Positions 23,510 through 32,294 of a DNA stretch of 64,000 bases are shown here, piece by piece; the stretch's first letter is position 1, and each line of letters begins with the position of its first letter. The stretch covers positions 1 through 64,000 of the forward strand of contig NZ_LZRU01000012.1 of the NCBI RefSeq assembly GCF_002159085.1, read 5' to 3'. This DNA comes from Thermobacillus sp. ZCTH02-B1 (GTDB lineage: Bacteria > Bacillota > Bacilli > Paenibacillales > Paenibacillaceae). Below the pieces are notes generated by a model that had not been told where the DNA came from, did not search any database, and saw nothing but the letters and a program-made list of their open reading frames with translations. Position numbers and translations under genes: made by a program.

Positions 23510-23525
23510 TTGTTGTACATAACAA
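23510..23525. promoter_or_regulatory. Candidate operator over the start site of the large sugar operon
   Basis: TTGTTGTACATAACAA has TTGTT/AACAA arms and a central TGTACA. It spans the expected transcription start of the 23525-23553 promoter, a position where a repressor would block initiation. The neighbouring LacI protein is the obvious candidate, but this is inference. Confidence 0.35.
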
Positions 23526-23553
23526 TCGTATCATTGGACAAAACAACAGTCAA
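23525..23553 (-). promoter_or_regulatory. Sigma-A promoter of the large sugar operon
   Basis: On the minus strand TTGACT (23548-23553) and TACGAT (23525-23530) are exactly 17 bases apart. The leader to the TTG start at 23331 is about 185 bases. The gap 23332-23829 otherwise holds an A-rich stretch upstream of the -35 box and the terminator of the preceding gene; I see no gene in it. Confidence 0.75.
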
Positions 23554-23772
23554 TTGCAAATCCGCTTTCACGTTATGTCTTGTTTGGTTTTGTTTTGGTC
23601 CGGAAAGAGACCGGAACGGCCCCGGCCGCTTGCCGGATCCGGACCCATGCCATCAACCGGCATCTCCACGGAGGGAACAATCTGTACGGCGGGTTTACCG
23701 GCAGGACCATGGGGGCGGGACGCTGCGGATTCCATCGATCATTATCCTAATAACCAAACAACCCCTAACAAG

Positions 23773-23806
23773 AAAGGGTATGCCGTATGACCCGGCATAC
23801 CCTTTC
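23773..23806 (-). terminator. Terminator after the 23.8-25.2 kb binding-protein gene
   Basis: AAAGGGTATGCCG pairs with CGGCATACCCTTT around a short loop; the minus strand continues TTCTTGTTAG. It separates the single binding-protein gene from the large operon that has its own promoter. Confidence 0.8.
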
Positions 23807-23829
23807 CCGTTGAAAGGCCGTTTGTGACC

Positions 23830-25206
23830 TCAGCTTCTCAGCTTCTCAGGAGCAGCTTCGGCCTGTTGCACGTATTTCTCGATCGTTGCGGACACCGATT
23901 GGTTTTGCACGAAGATTTCGTCCATGATCGCGTAGAACGGGAAGTCCTGAATGTATTCTTCGATCGTGATGCGGCCCGTGCCGTTGATGTGGTTGAGCGC
24001 GATCTGGATGTCCTTCTCCGTCTTGAAGCGGGACTCCAGCCAGTCTTGACCGAGATATTCGGCCGTCCTCGGGTAGTCGAAGCTTTGTTCAAAGATCGAG
24101 TACACGATTTGCGGATCCTTGACTCCCTTCAGCATGAACCAGCCGTTTTGGGTCGCGTTGGCGTACGTGTGCTTGCCGTCGGATTGCGGACCGGGCGGGT
24201 TCGGCACGACGCCGACTTCGAAGCTCAGATCGCCCATGTTCCAGTCGTAGTTGATCGACATCAGGACGTCGCCGTCCTTGAACGTGTCGCCTTCGGTCCA
24301 GTCTCCCGTCTTGACCTTGACGACGTTCTCGACGTTGTACAGACGGTTGACGAATTCGAGCGCTTCGATCATCCGCGGGTCGTTCATGCCGAGCGTCAGG
24401 TCTTCGTTGACGAACATCGCGCCGTTTGCCACGGCGAAATGGCGGGCGGCGTCAGCGTGCCAGCCGGCATAGCCGAACGTGTCGATCACGCCGTCATTGT
24501 CCGTGTCGCGGGTTGCCTGCTTTGCGAGATCCAGGAACGATTCCCAGTTCCACTGGCCGGCTTCAAACAGTTCTTGCGGATCCTTCACGCCGAGACGCTT
24601 CACGAGGTCACGGTTGTAGAACACGCCGACGACCGAAACCCCGGGCTCGGCGAACGCGTACTCGTCGCCGCCGATGGCCGGCAGTTTCCTGAGCAGACGC
24701 TGTTCGTTGTTGATATCGTCCGTCGCGGAGGTGAACTCGCTGATCGGAAGCACGAGGCCCTGCTTGATGAGCGGCAGCACCTGACGGTACTCGATGATCG
24801 CGATGTCGGCGAACGGCTCGCCCGCGAGCGTGGACGTCGTCAGTTTGTCCAGGTATTCTTCATAGGGAATGTTGATCCACTCGAACGTGAAGTTGTACTT
24901 TTGCTCCAGCTCGGCGATCTTGTCGAGACGAGCCTGCTCGTCGACCGTGTTGCCCGCCGGCTTCGGATCCCACCATGCGGCTACGCGGATCGTGCGGCCG
25001 CCGAGGTCGATCGGCGCCGGTTCTTCCGACGGCTCCGAACCGCCGTCTGCGCCGGTGTTGGAGCTGCCGCTGTTTTCGGTCTGTGCTCCGCTGTCGGAGC
25101 CGGTGCTGCTGCCGGAGTTGTTGGTGGTTTTGCTGCCGCCGCCGCAGGCTGCCAGCACCAGCATGACCGCAAGGAGCAGCAGCGAAAGCACTTTCAATCT
25201 TTTCAT
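23830..25206 (-). CDS. Extracellular solute-binding lipoprotein (sugar type)
   Basis: A 458-residue lipoprotein from ATG 25206 (GGGAGG 7 bases upstream). The lipobox LVLAAC is followed by a long Ser/Asn/Gly/Glu linker (residues about 22-65). The binding domain includes TIRVAAWWDPKPAGN, FADIAIIEYRQVLPLIKQGLVLPISEF, VVGVFYNRDLVKRLGVKDPQELF and a DTDNDGVIDTFGYAGWH segment resembling the Asp-rich calcium-type loop seen in many Paenibacillus sugar-binding proteins. It has its own promoter and terminator and sits between the LacI gene and the operon with two permease pairs, so it may supply one of those pairs, most simply the pair at 11927-13871 that lacks an adjacent binding protein. The ligand is not deducible. 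Confidence 0.9.
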   Translation of the reverse strand: MKRLKVLSLLLLAVMLVLAACGGGSKTTNNSGSSTGSDSGAQTENSGSSNTGADGGSEPSEEPAPIDLGGRTIRVAAWWDPKPAGNTVDEQARLDKIAELEQKYNFTFEWINIPYEEYLDKLTTSTLAGEPFADIAIIEYRQVLPLIKQGLVLPISEFTSATDDINNEQRLLRKLPAIGGDEYAFAEPGVSVVGVFYNRDLVKRLGVKDPQELFEAGQWNWESFLDLAKQATRDTDNDGVIDTFGYAGWHADAARHFAVANGAMFVNEDLTLGMNDPRMIEALEFVNRLYNVENVVKVKTGDWTEGDTFKDGDVLMSINYDWNMGDLSFEVGVVPNPPGPQSDGKHTYANATQNGWFMLKGVKDPQIVYSIFEQSFDYPRTAEYLGQDWLESRFKTEKDIQIALNHINGTGRITIEEYIQDFPFYAIMDEIFVQNQSVSATIEKYVQQAEAAPEKLRS

Positions 25207-25291
25207 CGCCAAACCTCCCATTTCATGATCAACCGTTCCGCATGCGCCGATGGACGGCGTCAAACGGCCGTCAACATCGGCCGATCCCCCA

Positions 25292-25306
25292 AGGAAACGT
25301 TTACAA
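25292..25306 (-). promoter_or_regulatory. cre-like CcpA site downstream of the promoter
   Basis: Minus strand TTGTAAACGTTTCCT fits the Bacillus cre consensus WTGNAANCGNWNNCW at every defined position. It lies about 60 bases after the expected start, as in roadblock-type carbon catabolite repression. A local LacI operator is the alternative reading. Confidence 0.5.
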
Positions 25307-25362
25307 CACCGCCATCAAAAAATACGGTCGTGCATCACCACCGCAATCCCTTTTTCGGATGG

Positions 25363-25402
25363 TTTGCAAAACAATCATAGCATCGCCTGCAGTTTCCGTC
25401 AA
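25363..25402 (-). promoter_or_regulatory. Sigma-A promoter of the binding-protein gene with overlapping TTTGCAAA palindrome
   Basis: TTGACG (25397-25402) and TATGAT (25374-25379) are 17 bases apart on the minus strand. The palindrome TTTGCAAA (25363-25370) lies at the expected start, a typical LacI operator position. The rest of the gap 25403-25571 is AT-rich, with a polypyrimidine stretch on plus (TTTTGTTTTGTTTGTT) and no gene. Confidence 0.7.
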
Positions 25403-25571
25403 TCGAATTTTTGGTTTGTTGCGCCGTTTTGTTTTGTTTGTTATTTTATTTGTTTTTTTGTTCACGTCCGCTTGTTATTTACAGAAAATTCAGGCGGACC
25501 TCCGGTCGTCGATTGTCCGGAAAAGCCGCCTGATCCCATCCCTGCAACGAGCTATCGGAAAAAGATAACGC

Positions 25572-26603
25572 CTACGACTGGTGTCCGGCGTAGGCATAGG
25601 CATCGCGGATGATCACATCGCCGTAGAGCAGCTTGCGCTCGATGGCCGAATCCGGATTCAGGATGCGCCACAGCATCTGGTCGACGGCTCGCATGCCGAG
25701 GAGCTCCTTGTTGACATTCACGGTACCGTAGATCGGATGCGTCGTATTCGTGTTGTCGAAGCCCGTGACCGCGCAGTCGCGCGGCACGTCGAAGCCGCGC
25801 TTGCGCAGCTCCTCGATCAGGAACTCCGCGATCCTGTCGTTGACGCAGACGAACACCTCCGGCCATTCGTCGAGCGCGAGCTCGGGAATCAGCTTGTACA
25901 GCCGGTCGTTCGCGTCGGGACCGATCAGCGCGGGATCCTGCTTCAGCTCGATGCCGTAGCTTTCGAGCGTCGCGCGGAACGCGATCCAACGCTCGAAGTA
26001 GCTCTGCGCGTCGCGGATCGTGCCGACGAACTGGAATTTGCGGTACCCTTTGCCGATCAGCTTGATCGTCAAATCCTTCATGCAGTTGTAGTTGTCCGTA
26101 AAAACGGTGTCGCAGTGGAACGCCGGGTCCGCGTGGTCGACCATCACGACGGGAATGTTCAGCCTGCCGATTTCGAGCAGAATCTGCGTCGATATCGTGC
26201 CGATCGTGATGATGCCCCGGATCGCCTCCGGCTTGACCAGCGAGAAGATGTTGTCCCGCGACGGTTCGGTCAGCGTCAGGATATCGATGCCCTTCTGGTT
26301 GAGGCGGGTCGAGATCCCCTCGAACACCGGGCCCCAGTAGACGGAATCCTTGTTCTGATGCCGGATGTTCGGGAACAGGATGACGATCGTCCCCGTCCAT
26401 TTGCGTTCGACTTCGTCCCTGAGTTCGCCGGAGAACCGCTTCGGTTCGTTGTTCCGGAAATACCCGAGTTCGCCCGCAGCCTTCAGAATGAGCTCCCGGG
26501 TTGCCGCGCTGACGCCGCTCTTGCCCGTCAGCGCCCGGGACACGGCGAATTTCGAAACCCCGGCGTAATCGGCGATCTCCTGGATGGTCACTCTCCGCTT
26601 CAT
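25572..26603 (-). CDS. LacI family transcriptional regulator
   Basis: A 343-residue repressor-type regulator from ATG 26603. The N-terminal helix-turn-helix and hinge are clear: VTIQEIADYAGVSKFAVSRALTGKSGVSAATRELILKAAGELGY. The effector domain has the periplasmic-binding fold (GPVFEGISTRLNQKGIDILTL, RGIITIGTISTQIL, PVVMVDHADPAFHCDTVFTDNYN, GFDNTNTTHPIYGTVNVNKELLG). It lies immediately upstream of the binding-protein gene with a 365-base gap and probably controls that gene and the large operon through the palindromes at their start sites. Its own transcript starts from an extended -10 promoter just upstream. Confidence 0.9.
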   Translation of the reverse strand: MKRRVTIQEIADYAGVSKFAVSRALTGKSGVSAATRELILKAAGELGYFRNNEPKRFSGELRDEVERKWTGTIVILFPNIRHQNKDSVYWGPVFEGISTRLNQKGIDILTLTEPSRDNIFSLVKPEAIRGIITIGTISTQILLEIGRLNIPVVMVDHADPAFHCDTVFTDNYNCMKDLTIKLIGKGYRKFQFVGTIRDAQSYFERWIAFRATLESYGIELKQDPALIGPDANDRLYKLIPELALDEWPEVFVCVNDRIAEFLIEELRKRGFDVPRDCAVTGFDNTNTTHPIYGTVNVNKELLGMRAVDQMLWRILNPDSAIERKLLYGDVIIRDAYAYAGHQS

Positions 26604-26657
26604 GATTCCCTCATCCATTCCGCGCATGTTCTTGTCGAACCAGGACTGCGATTTATC

Positions 26658-26686
26658 ATTATACCAGTTTTCCGCTTCAATGTTCC
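26658..26686 (-). promoter_or_regulatory. Extended -10 promoter of the LacI gene
   Basis: The minus strand carries TGGTATAAT, with TATAAT at 26658-26663 and the TG element in front. The -35 region (GGAACA, 17 bases upstream) is poor, which fits extended -10 promoters. Confidence 0.5.
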
Positions 26687-27564
26687 CTTTTTTCCGCTTT
26701 CGCGGGAAGCAGCACGATCCGCCCGTCCTCGAGCCGGAGCAGCACCTTGTCCGCGTCCTTCGCGCCGACCGCTTCGAGGTAATGTTCGGGGATCTGGATG
26801 CGCCCCGACCGGTCCATGACGGCGTACTCGATGTGGGTGTCGAAGGCGCCGTCCGGCCCGCCTTCCGCTTCCGTCTCCCCTTCCTCGCGCAGGATCAGCT
26901 CGGAAGACGTCCGGCCGTCGCGGATCGAGACGACCCGCTTCACCTGCTTCGCGAGATTCAGGTCGTGGGTGACGATCACGATCGTGACGCCCAGCTCGGC
27001 GTTCAACCTTCCGAGCAGCTCCATGATCTGCGCGGACGTCTTCGTGTCCAGCGCGCCGGTCGGCTCGTCCGCGAGCAGCAGCTTCGGACGGTTCGCGAGC
27101 GCGATCGCGATCGCGACGCGCTGCTGCTCGCCGCCCGAGAGCTGCTCCAGCCGGCTGTTCACGCGGTGTCCGAGGCCGACGGCTTCGAGCAGCTCGATCG
27201 CGCGCATCCGCTTTTTCCTCGGATCGTGCAGCAGCATCGGAATCTCGACATTTTCCCGCGCCGTGAGATAGGGAATCAGGTTGCGCGCCTTGTTCTGCCA
27301 GATGAAGCCGACCGTCTCCCTTTTGTATCGGGTCAGCTCCCTGTCCGTCATCTTCAGCAGATCCTTGCCGTCCACGTACAATTTGCCCGCGGACGGGCGG
27401 TCCAGGCCGCCGAGCATGTTCAGCAGCGTCGTCTTGCCGCTCCCGGAATTGCCGATGATCGCCATCATCTCGCCCTGTTCGACCTGCAGGTTCAGTCCCT
27501 GGAGCGCGACGACCTCGATGTCCGCCGCCTTGTAGATTTTCACGAGATTCTCGCACAGGATCAT
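26677..27564 (-). CDS. ABC transporter ATPase with C-terminal AbrB-like domain, right cassette
   Basis: A 295-residue ATPase from ATG 27564: Walker A GNSGSGKTT, Q-loop GFIWQNKARNLIPYLTA, signature LSGGEQQRVAIAIALANRP, Walker B LLLADEPTGALD, H-loop VTHD. The last 50 residues (YAVMDRSGRIQIPEHYLEAVGAKD...) carry an AbrB/SpoVT-type swapped hairpin, as in the paralogue at 5954. The core is nearly identical in motif spelling to that paralogue and unlike the tail-less ATPases at 10803 and 31492, so each cassette has one ATPase of each type. It starts 5 bases after the permease stop. Confidence 0.9.
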   Translation of the reverse strand: MILCENLVKIYKAADIEVVALQGLNLQVEQGEMMAIIGNSGSGKTTLLNMLGGLDRPSAGKLYVDGKDLLKMTDRELTRYKRETVGFIWQNKARNLIPYLTARENVEIPMLLHDPRKKRMRAIELLEAVGLGHRVNSRLEQLSGGEQQRVAIAIALANRPKLLLADEPTGALDTKTSAQIMELLGRLNAELGVTIVIVTHDLNLAKQVKRVVSIRDGRTSSELILREEGETEAEGGPDGAFDTHIEYAVMDRSGRIQIPEHYLEAVGAKDADKVLLRLEDGRIVLLPAKAEKREH

Positions 27565-27569
27565 GCGGA

Positions 27570-30437
27570 TCAATCCTCCCCGAGCTTGACCGCCTGATGG
27601 ATGTTCATCCGCTTCAGCAGCCACGCGAGGATGACCAGGGCCAGGGCCAGCATGAACCCCGTCGCGGCGGCAAGCCGCACGATGTCCGTATGGTCCGAGA
27701 CGATCTCGAACGGCGGCACGATTTTGCCCGGATCGAACGACAGCTTGAGCAGCGGCACGAAGATCCGGCCGGCCGCCAGGCCCGTGGCGATTCCGATCAG
27801 GAAGCCCGCGCCGGTCGTGAGCAGCTGCTCGACGACCAGCATGCCGAGCAGCTGCCGGAACGAGATGCCCATCGCGCGGTAGATGCCGAGCTGCAGCATC
27901 CGTCCCTGCAGCGACAGCAGCCAGAACAGCATGAATCCGATGAAGCTGACGGCCAGCGAGACGAGAAATTCCAGGCTCATGACGCCGTTGACCGCCATCC
28001 GGAACGGATCGAGCCGGCTCCGCCCGATCTCGCCGATCGTATCCTCGAATGTCTCGAGGCGGATGTTCCGCTCGGTGATCGCCTCGAGCAGCTTCCCGCG
28101 GTCCGCCCCTTCGGCGAGCTTCACCCAGACGTCGTAAGGTTCCAGCCCGATCGATTGCTGGATCGTATCCAGGTGCGCGACGACGAGCATCGGCGGCACG
28201 TTCGGGCGGCGGCCCTCCTCGTCGGCCGTCGGATTCGGGTTGAACGACGGGAAATATTCCACGATTCCGTACACCATGAACCGGGTCGGCCGCCGTCCTT
28301 CCCAGCCGACGTCGATCTCGTCCCCGGGCTTCAGGCCGAAGTATTCCGCGGTCGTTTTCGAGACGAGCACCGCCCGCGGCTCCGGCGCGATGAGATTGAG
28401 ATATTCATGGAAATGATGGGGCAGAAGGCCTTCCTTCATCCACGCCGTCATGCCGAACTCGTCCGTCACGATCCCCATCAGCGTCACCTTGCCGCTCTTC
28501 GTGCCGAACCAGGCGTCCGCCCCCTCCTTCCGGAACACCGGCGTCGCGAGTTCGACGCCGGGCAGCGTCGCAATCAGTTCGAGCGGCGGCTCGAGCCAGT
28601 TGATGCGGGACGAGACGACCCGCGGCGCGGACGGTTCCCCCGGCTGGGAGACGGGCGCGTCATTCGCCCAATGCTGCCGCAGCACGATGTCCGCGCCGCC
28701 TGCATACCAGATCTGTTCCTCCATGTTGACGTTGATCGTCCGGGCCGCGTTCGCGTTGTACATCCCCGTACCGATGGTCAGCACAAGAAACAGCATCAGC
28801 CCGTGGTACACGCGGTTGCGCCGGCTGACGAGGAGCAGCGTCGAATACAGAGGCGGCGTCCAGATTTTGCGGCCGATCCGGTAAACGAGCGCGACCAGCA
28901 GCGGATACACCCGGATCAGCAGCAGCCCGGCGCCGAGCACGAACAGCGTCGGCGTCGTGTACAGCAGCGGGTCGGCCGACAGCGACTTGCCGTCGAGGCC
29001 GAGCTTCACGAGATCCTTCATCCGCTGCGTGTACAGCCAATAGCCGTAGAACGACAGGCCGAGCAGGATGAAATCGAGCCCGATCGTCTCCCAGAGCGGC
29101 CGCTTGCCGATGCGCGCCCTCGCCCGCTTCTGGTCGACGATCGTCACGCGGGTCGCAAGAACGACCGGCACCAGGTTGACGATCCACGCAAAGACGGCGG
29201 CCAGCGCGGCGTACAGCCAGCCCTCGGCGGTCATCTCGACGGGCAGCGCGCCGCGGTCGACGAAGTTCAGGAACGTGCTGGTCGATCCGAGCACCCGCGT
29301 GAACAGCACGCCGAGCCACGGGCCGGCTGCCAGCGCGGCGGCGGTCAGCAGCCCGTACTCCATCGCGTAGATCGCGATGATATGGAGCCGCGAAGCACCA
29401 CGGCTGCGGAGCACCGCGATTTCCGCCTGCTGGCGTTCGATGAGCATGCCGGACACCATGTAGAGATAGAAGCCGATCAGGATCATCATCGGCACGTTCA
29501 GCGACCAGAGCAGGTTGCGCAGCGTGAGCTCCCGGTTGGCGTACGCCGTCATCGCGTCGCTCCCCGGAATCCAGACGGACGTGCTGACGGAATAATTGTA
29601 GTTGCCCATCATGCGGGCCGCCAGGTTCTCCTTCAGGTTCAGCACGTAGTTCGCGGTGCCGGTGTCGTAGACCGTATAATCGGTGACGGCCATCGCGCCG
29701 ATTTTGCCGTAGATGAACATGCCCCCCGGCGGGAAATTCGCGCGGAACGCCTCTTCCGGCAGGAACAGCGTGTTGCGCTCCTGCCGGAGATTCCACCGGC
29801 TCCAGTACGGATCGCCCAGATTCTCCTCCTCGATCACGGCAACGGGCCGGATCACGAGGTCGTCCCGGCCCACCCGCGGATCCTCGATCCGGAACTCCTG
29901 GCCGAGCAGCATATCCAGTTCGGAAAGCGCACCGTCGGTCACCATGACCTCGTAGACGCCGTCAACAGGCTGGTTCCGGGACGGCAGGCGGCCGTCGACG
30001 ATCCGCACCTTCTCCTCGAGGCCGGTGCGCGCCGCAAATTTCGCCGAGCGTTCCGGCTCCGGATCGACGCGCGTCGGATCAACCGGCGTCAGCTTGAACC
30101 GGACGGTCTCCATGACCCGCTGGTCGAGCTGGACGCTCAGGATGCCGCTTGAGACGATGCGCTCTTCCCAGTAGGATGCGTACCGATCGACGATCGCCTT
30201 CTGCGTGCCGCGGTTGTCGGTCCGCATGCCGATCTCGATCGAGATGACGCCGGGATGGTTCCCGGTATATTCGTAGCTGCGTTCCAAATCCTGGATCAGC
30301 ATGTAGCGGAGTACCGCATTCTTGTAGAGCGGCATGCTGGACGTGAGCGCGATGCAGCACAACATCCCCACCAGCAGACTGCCGACCAGCCATCGGTTGC
30401 GCGCCATCTTGCGCAGCAGCATGATCAGTACGGACAT
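27570..30437 (-). CDS. Large FtsX-like ABC transporter permease, right cassette
   Basis: A 955-residue paralogue of the 6851-9754 protein with the same layout: helix near residue 17-35 (LVGSLLVGMLCCIALTSSMPLY), first outside domain, helix block from about residue 320 (LLWSLNVPMMILIGFYLYMV, ERQQAEIAVLRSRGASRLHII), second outside domain (about 565-800) and three final helices. The IAVLRSRGA and YRAMGISFRQLLGMLVVEQL motifs are the FtsX-type cytoplasmic coupling segments, present in both halves. The Gly/Pro linker of the left copy is replaced by a short Pro/Ser stretch. The substrate is not deducible. Confidence 0.85.
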   Translation of the reverse strand: MSVLIMLLRKMARNRWLVGSLLVGMLCCIALTSSMPLYKNAVLRYMLIQDLERSYEYTGNHPGVISIEIGMRTDNRGTQKAIVDRYASYWEERIVSSGILSVQLDQRVMETVRFKLTPVDPTRVDPEPERSAKFAARTGLEEKVRIVDGRLPSRNQPVDGVYEVMVTDGALSELDMLLGQEFRIEDPRVGRDDLVIRPVAVIEEENLGDPYWSRWNLRQERNTLFLPEEAFRANFPPGGMFIYGKIGAMAVTDYTVYDTGTANYVLNLKENLAARMMGNYNYSVSTSVWIPGSDAMTAYANRELTLRNLLWSLNVPMMILIGFYLYMVSGMLIERQQAEIAVLRSRGASRLHIIAIYAMEYGLLTAAALAAGPWLGVLFTRVLGSTSTFLNFVDRGALPVEMTAEGWLYAALAAVFAWIVNLVPVVLATRVTIVDQKRARARIGKRPLWETIGLDFILLGLSFYGYWLYTQRMKDLVKLGLDGKSLSADPLLYTTPTLFVLGAGLLLIRVYPLLVALVYRIGRKIWTPPLYSTLLLVSRRNRVYHGLMLFLVLTIGTGMYNANAARTINVNMEEQIWYAGGADIVLRQHWANDAPVSQPGEPSAPRVVSSRINWLEPPLELIATLPGVELATPVFRKEGADAWFGTKSGKVTLMGIVTDEFGMTAWMKEGLLPHHFHEYLNLIAPEPRAVLVSKTTAEYFGLKPGDEIDVGWEGRRPTRFMVYGIVEYFPSFNPNPTADEEGRRPNVPPMLVVAHLDTIQQSIGLEPYDVWVKLAEGADRGKLLEAITERNIRLETFEDTIGEIGRSRLDPFRMAVNGVMSLEFLVSLAVSFIGFMLFWLLSLQGRMLQLGIYRAMGISFRQLLGMLVVEQLLTTGAGFLIGIATGLAAGRIFVPLLKLSFDPGKIVPPFEIVSDHTDIVRLAAATGFMLALALVILAWLLKRMNIHQAVKLGED

Positions 30438-30485
30438 GTCGGGACTCCCCCGTTTCTTCCTGCAGATCGCGCCATCCGCGCGGCT

Positions 30486-31529
30486 TTACTGGAGGATGAG
30501 CAGCATGCCCGGCTCCACGCCCGACACGATCTCGTATTCCGTCGGATTCTCGAGGCCGATCTCGACGTCGATCTCCCGCCGCCGTTCGCCGTCCAGCACC
30601 ACCACGAAGGTCCGGCCGAAGTAGGTCCGCACGGCTCCCTTCGGCACGACGACGACGTTCTCGCGCCGCGCGGCGACGATCTTCACATCGGCCGTATTGC
30701 CGAACTTCGCGTCTTCCGGCAGTTCGTCCAGTTCGATGTACAGATTGCGCGTGTATTCCTCGCGCAGCCGCGGGTCATCGGTCGGCGGCGCCGAAGCCGG
30801 CGTCTGCGTCACGGTGCCCTTGTAGCTTCTGCCCTTGAAGGTGACCTCCGCCTCCATCCCGATGCGGATGTCGTTCAGCACCGGATTGGACTGGACGCCG
30901 AGCGCAAGCCGCATGCCGGACGGATCGGCGACCGCCGCGAGCACGCGTCCGCCTTCCACGAAATCGCCGGGCTCGAGATCCGTCGCATAGGAGACGATGC
31001 CGTCGCGACCGGCCCGAAGCACCGAATGCTCCGCCGTCTCCTTCGTCCGCTCGAACTGTTTCTTCGCGATCTCGAACTCGATCCGCGCGATGTTCGCAAG
31101 GCGCTCGTCGCCGCTTTTCACCGCATCCTCGAATGCCAGCTTCTTCTTCTCGTACTCGAGCTCGCGCTGCAGCAGCTCGATGTCCAGCCCGTCGTTCCGC
31201 AAGGTGACGAGGATGTCGCCGCGCTTCACCTCCATTCCCGCCCGGACACGGACGTCGCCGATGACGCCGTCTTCGCTGAAAGCGTAATATTCCACGTCGG
31301 TCGGCACGAACGTTCCGGCTCCCTGCACCTGCCGCACGATCGTGCCGAGCTTCGCCTCCACGGTCGCGATCTGGGCCTGCGCCGGCTTGACGAGCGGGGG
31401 CTTGAGCGGCTCGGGATCCTTCGGCAGCAGACTGCATCCGGAGAGCGCCGCGCCCGCCGACAGCAGGACCGCGAGCGCCACCGGGCGGAATTTACCCCGC
31501 GCTTGAGCGTTCCAATTCAACCTGACCAT
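30486..31529 (-). CDS. Membrane-fusion/adaptor lipoprotein (HlyD/MacA type), right cassette
   Basis: A 347-residue adaptor with signal peptide VALAVLLSAGAALSGC (lipobox LSGC). Lipoyl halves (GVIGDVRVRAGMEVKRGDILVTLR; LRAGRDGIVSYATDLEPGDFV) flank a coiled-coil hairpin at about residues 115-165. A beta-barrel follows (GRSYKGTVTQTPAS, ENVVVVPKGAVRTYFGRTFVVVLD). GGAGG touches the ATG at 31529; a TTG at 31520 has better spacing and may be the true start. The 5' end overlaps the ATPase gene by 38 bases. A 48-base gap precedes the permease gene. Confidence 0.85.
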   Translation of the reverse strand: MVRLNWNAQARGKFRPVALAVLLSAGAALSGCSLLPKDPEPLKPPLVKPAQAQIATVEAKLGTIVRQVQGAGTFVPTDVEYYAFSEDGVIGDVRVRAGMEVKRGDILVTLRNDGLDIELLQRELEYEKKKLAFEDAVKSGDERLANIARIEFEIAKKQFERTKETAEHSVLRAGRDGIVSYATDLEPGDFVEGGRVLAAVADPSGMRLALGVQSNPVLNDIRIGMEAEVTFKGRSYKGTVTQTPASAPPTDDPRLREEYTRNLYIELDELPEDAKFGNTADVKIVAARRENVVVVPKGAVRTYFGRTFVVVLDGERRREIDVEIGLENPTEYEIVSGVEPGMLLILQ

Positions 31530-32205
31530 CCTCCAGTGCGTAGACATCGTCGACCAGTTCCATGATGCCCGGGTCGTGGGTGGTGAGCACGATCGTGACT
31601 CCCTCGCTCCTGACCAGCTCGCGGAAGACGCCGATGACCTGCCGGCCCATGCGGGAATCCAGCTCGGCGGTCGGCTCGTCGGCCAGAATCAGCTTCGGCT
31701 TGTGCGCGATCGCGCGGGCGATCGCCGTCCGCTGCTGCTCGCCGCCCGAAAGTTCCTGCGGCATGTGGTGCATCCGGCCGGACAGGCCGACGAACTGGAG
31801 CGCTTCCTCCGCCCGCTTCCGCCGCTCGGATGCCGGAAACCCCGCGATGCGCAGGCCGAATTCGACGTTCTCGTACGCCGTCATGTACGGCACGAGCGCG
31901 AAAGACTGGAAGATGAGGCCGATTTCGCGCCTCCTCAGCTCGTTCTTCTCGCGTTCCGACATGCGGCCGGCGTCTCTTCCGCCGTAGAGCACGGTCCCTT
32001 CCGTCGGCGTATCCAGCGCGGCGAGAATGTTGAGCAGCGTCGTCTTGCCCGATCCGGAACGGCCCTTCAGCGCGACGAGCCGGCCTTCCCCCACCGCGAG
32101 CGACGCGCCGCGCAGCGCGTACACCCGATGGTCGCCCCTGCCGAACACCCGCGTGACGTTTCGCGCTTCGATGAGCGGCGGCTTCGCTTGCTGCGCTTCC
32201 TTCAA
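31492..32205 (-). CDS. ABC transporter ATPase, first gene of the right cassette
   Basis: A MacB/LolD-type ATPase without an AbrB tail: Walker A GRSGSGKTT, Q-loop GLIFQSFALVPYMTAYENVE, signature LSGGEQQRTAIARAIAHKP, Walker B LILADEPTAELD, H-loop TTHDP. I place the start at TTG 32205 (237 residues, AGGGAG 9 bases upstream); a GTG at 32280 would add 25 residues behind a poor ribosome binding site. It is the counterpart of the 10803 gene and opens the right cassette. Confidence 0.88.
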   Translation of the reverse strand: MKEAQQAKPPLIEARNVTRVFGRGDHRVYALRGASLAVGEGRLVALKGRSGSGKTTLLNILAALDTPTEGTVLYGGRDAGRMSEREKNELRRREIGLIFQSFALVPYMTAYENVEFGLRIAGFPASERRKRAEEALQFVGLSGRMHHMPQELSGGEQQRTAIARAIAHKPKLILADEPTAELDSRMGRQVIGVFRELVRSEGVTIVLTTHDPGIMELVDDVYALEDGQVELERSSAG

Positions 32206-32294
32206 TCCGATCCACTCCCTCAACCTTCGTCCGCGATGCCGGGTATCCGTCTTCCCCGGTACGGGCACACAAGCCTGCACACGCTTTCAAAATA

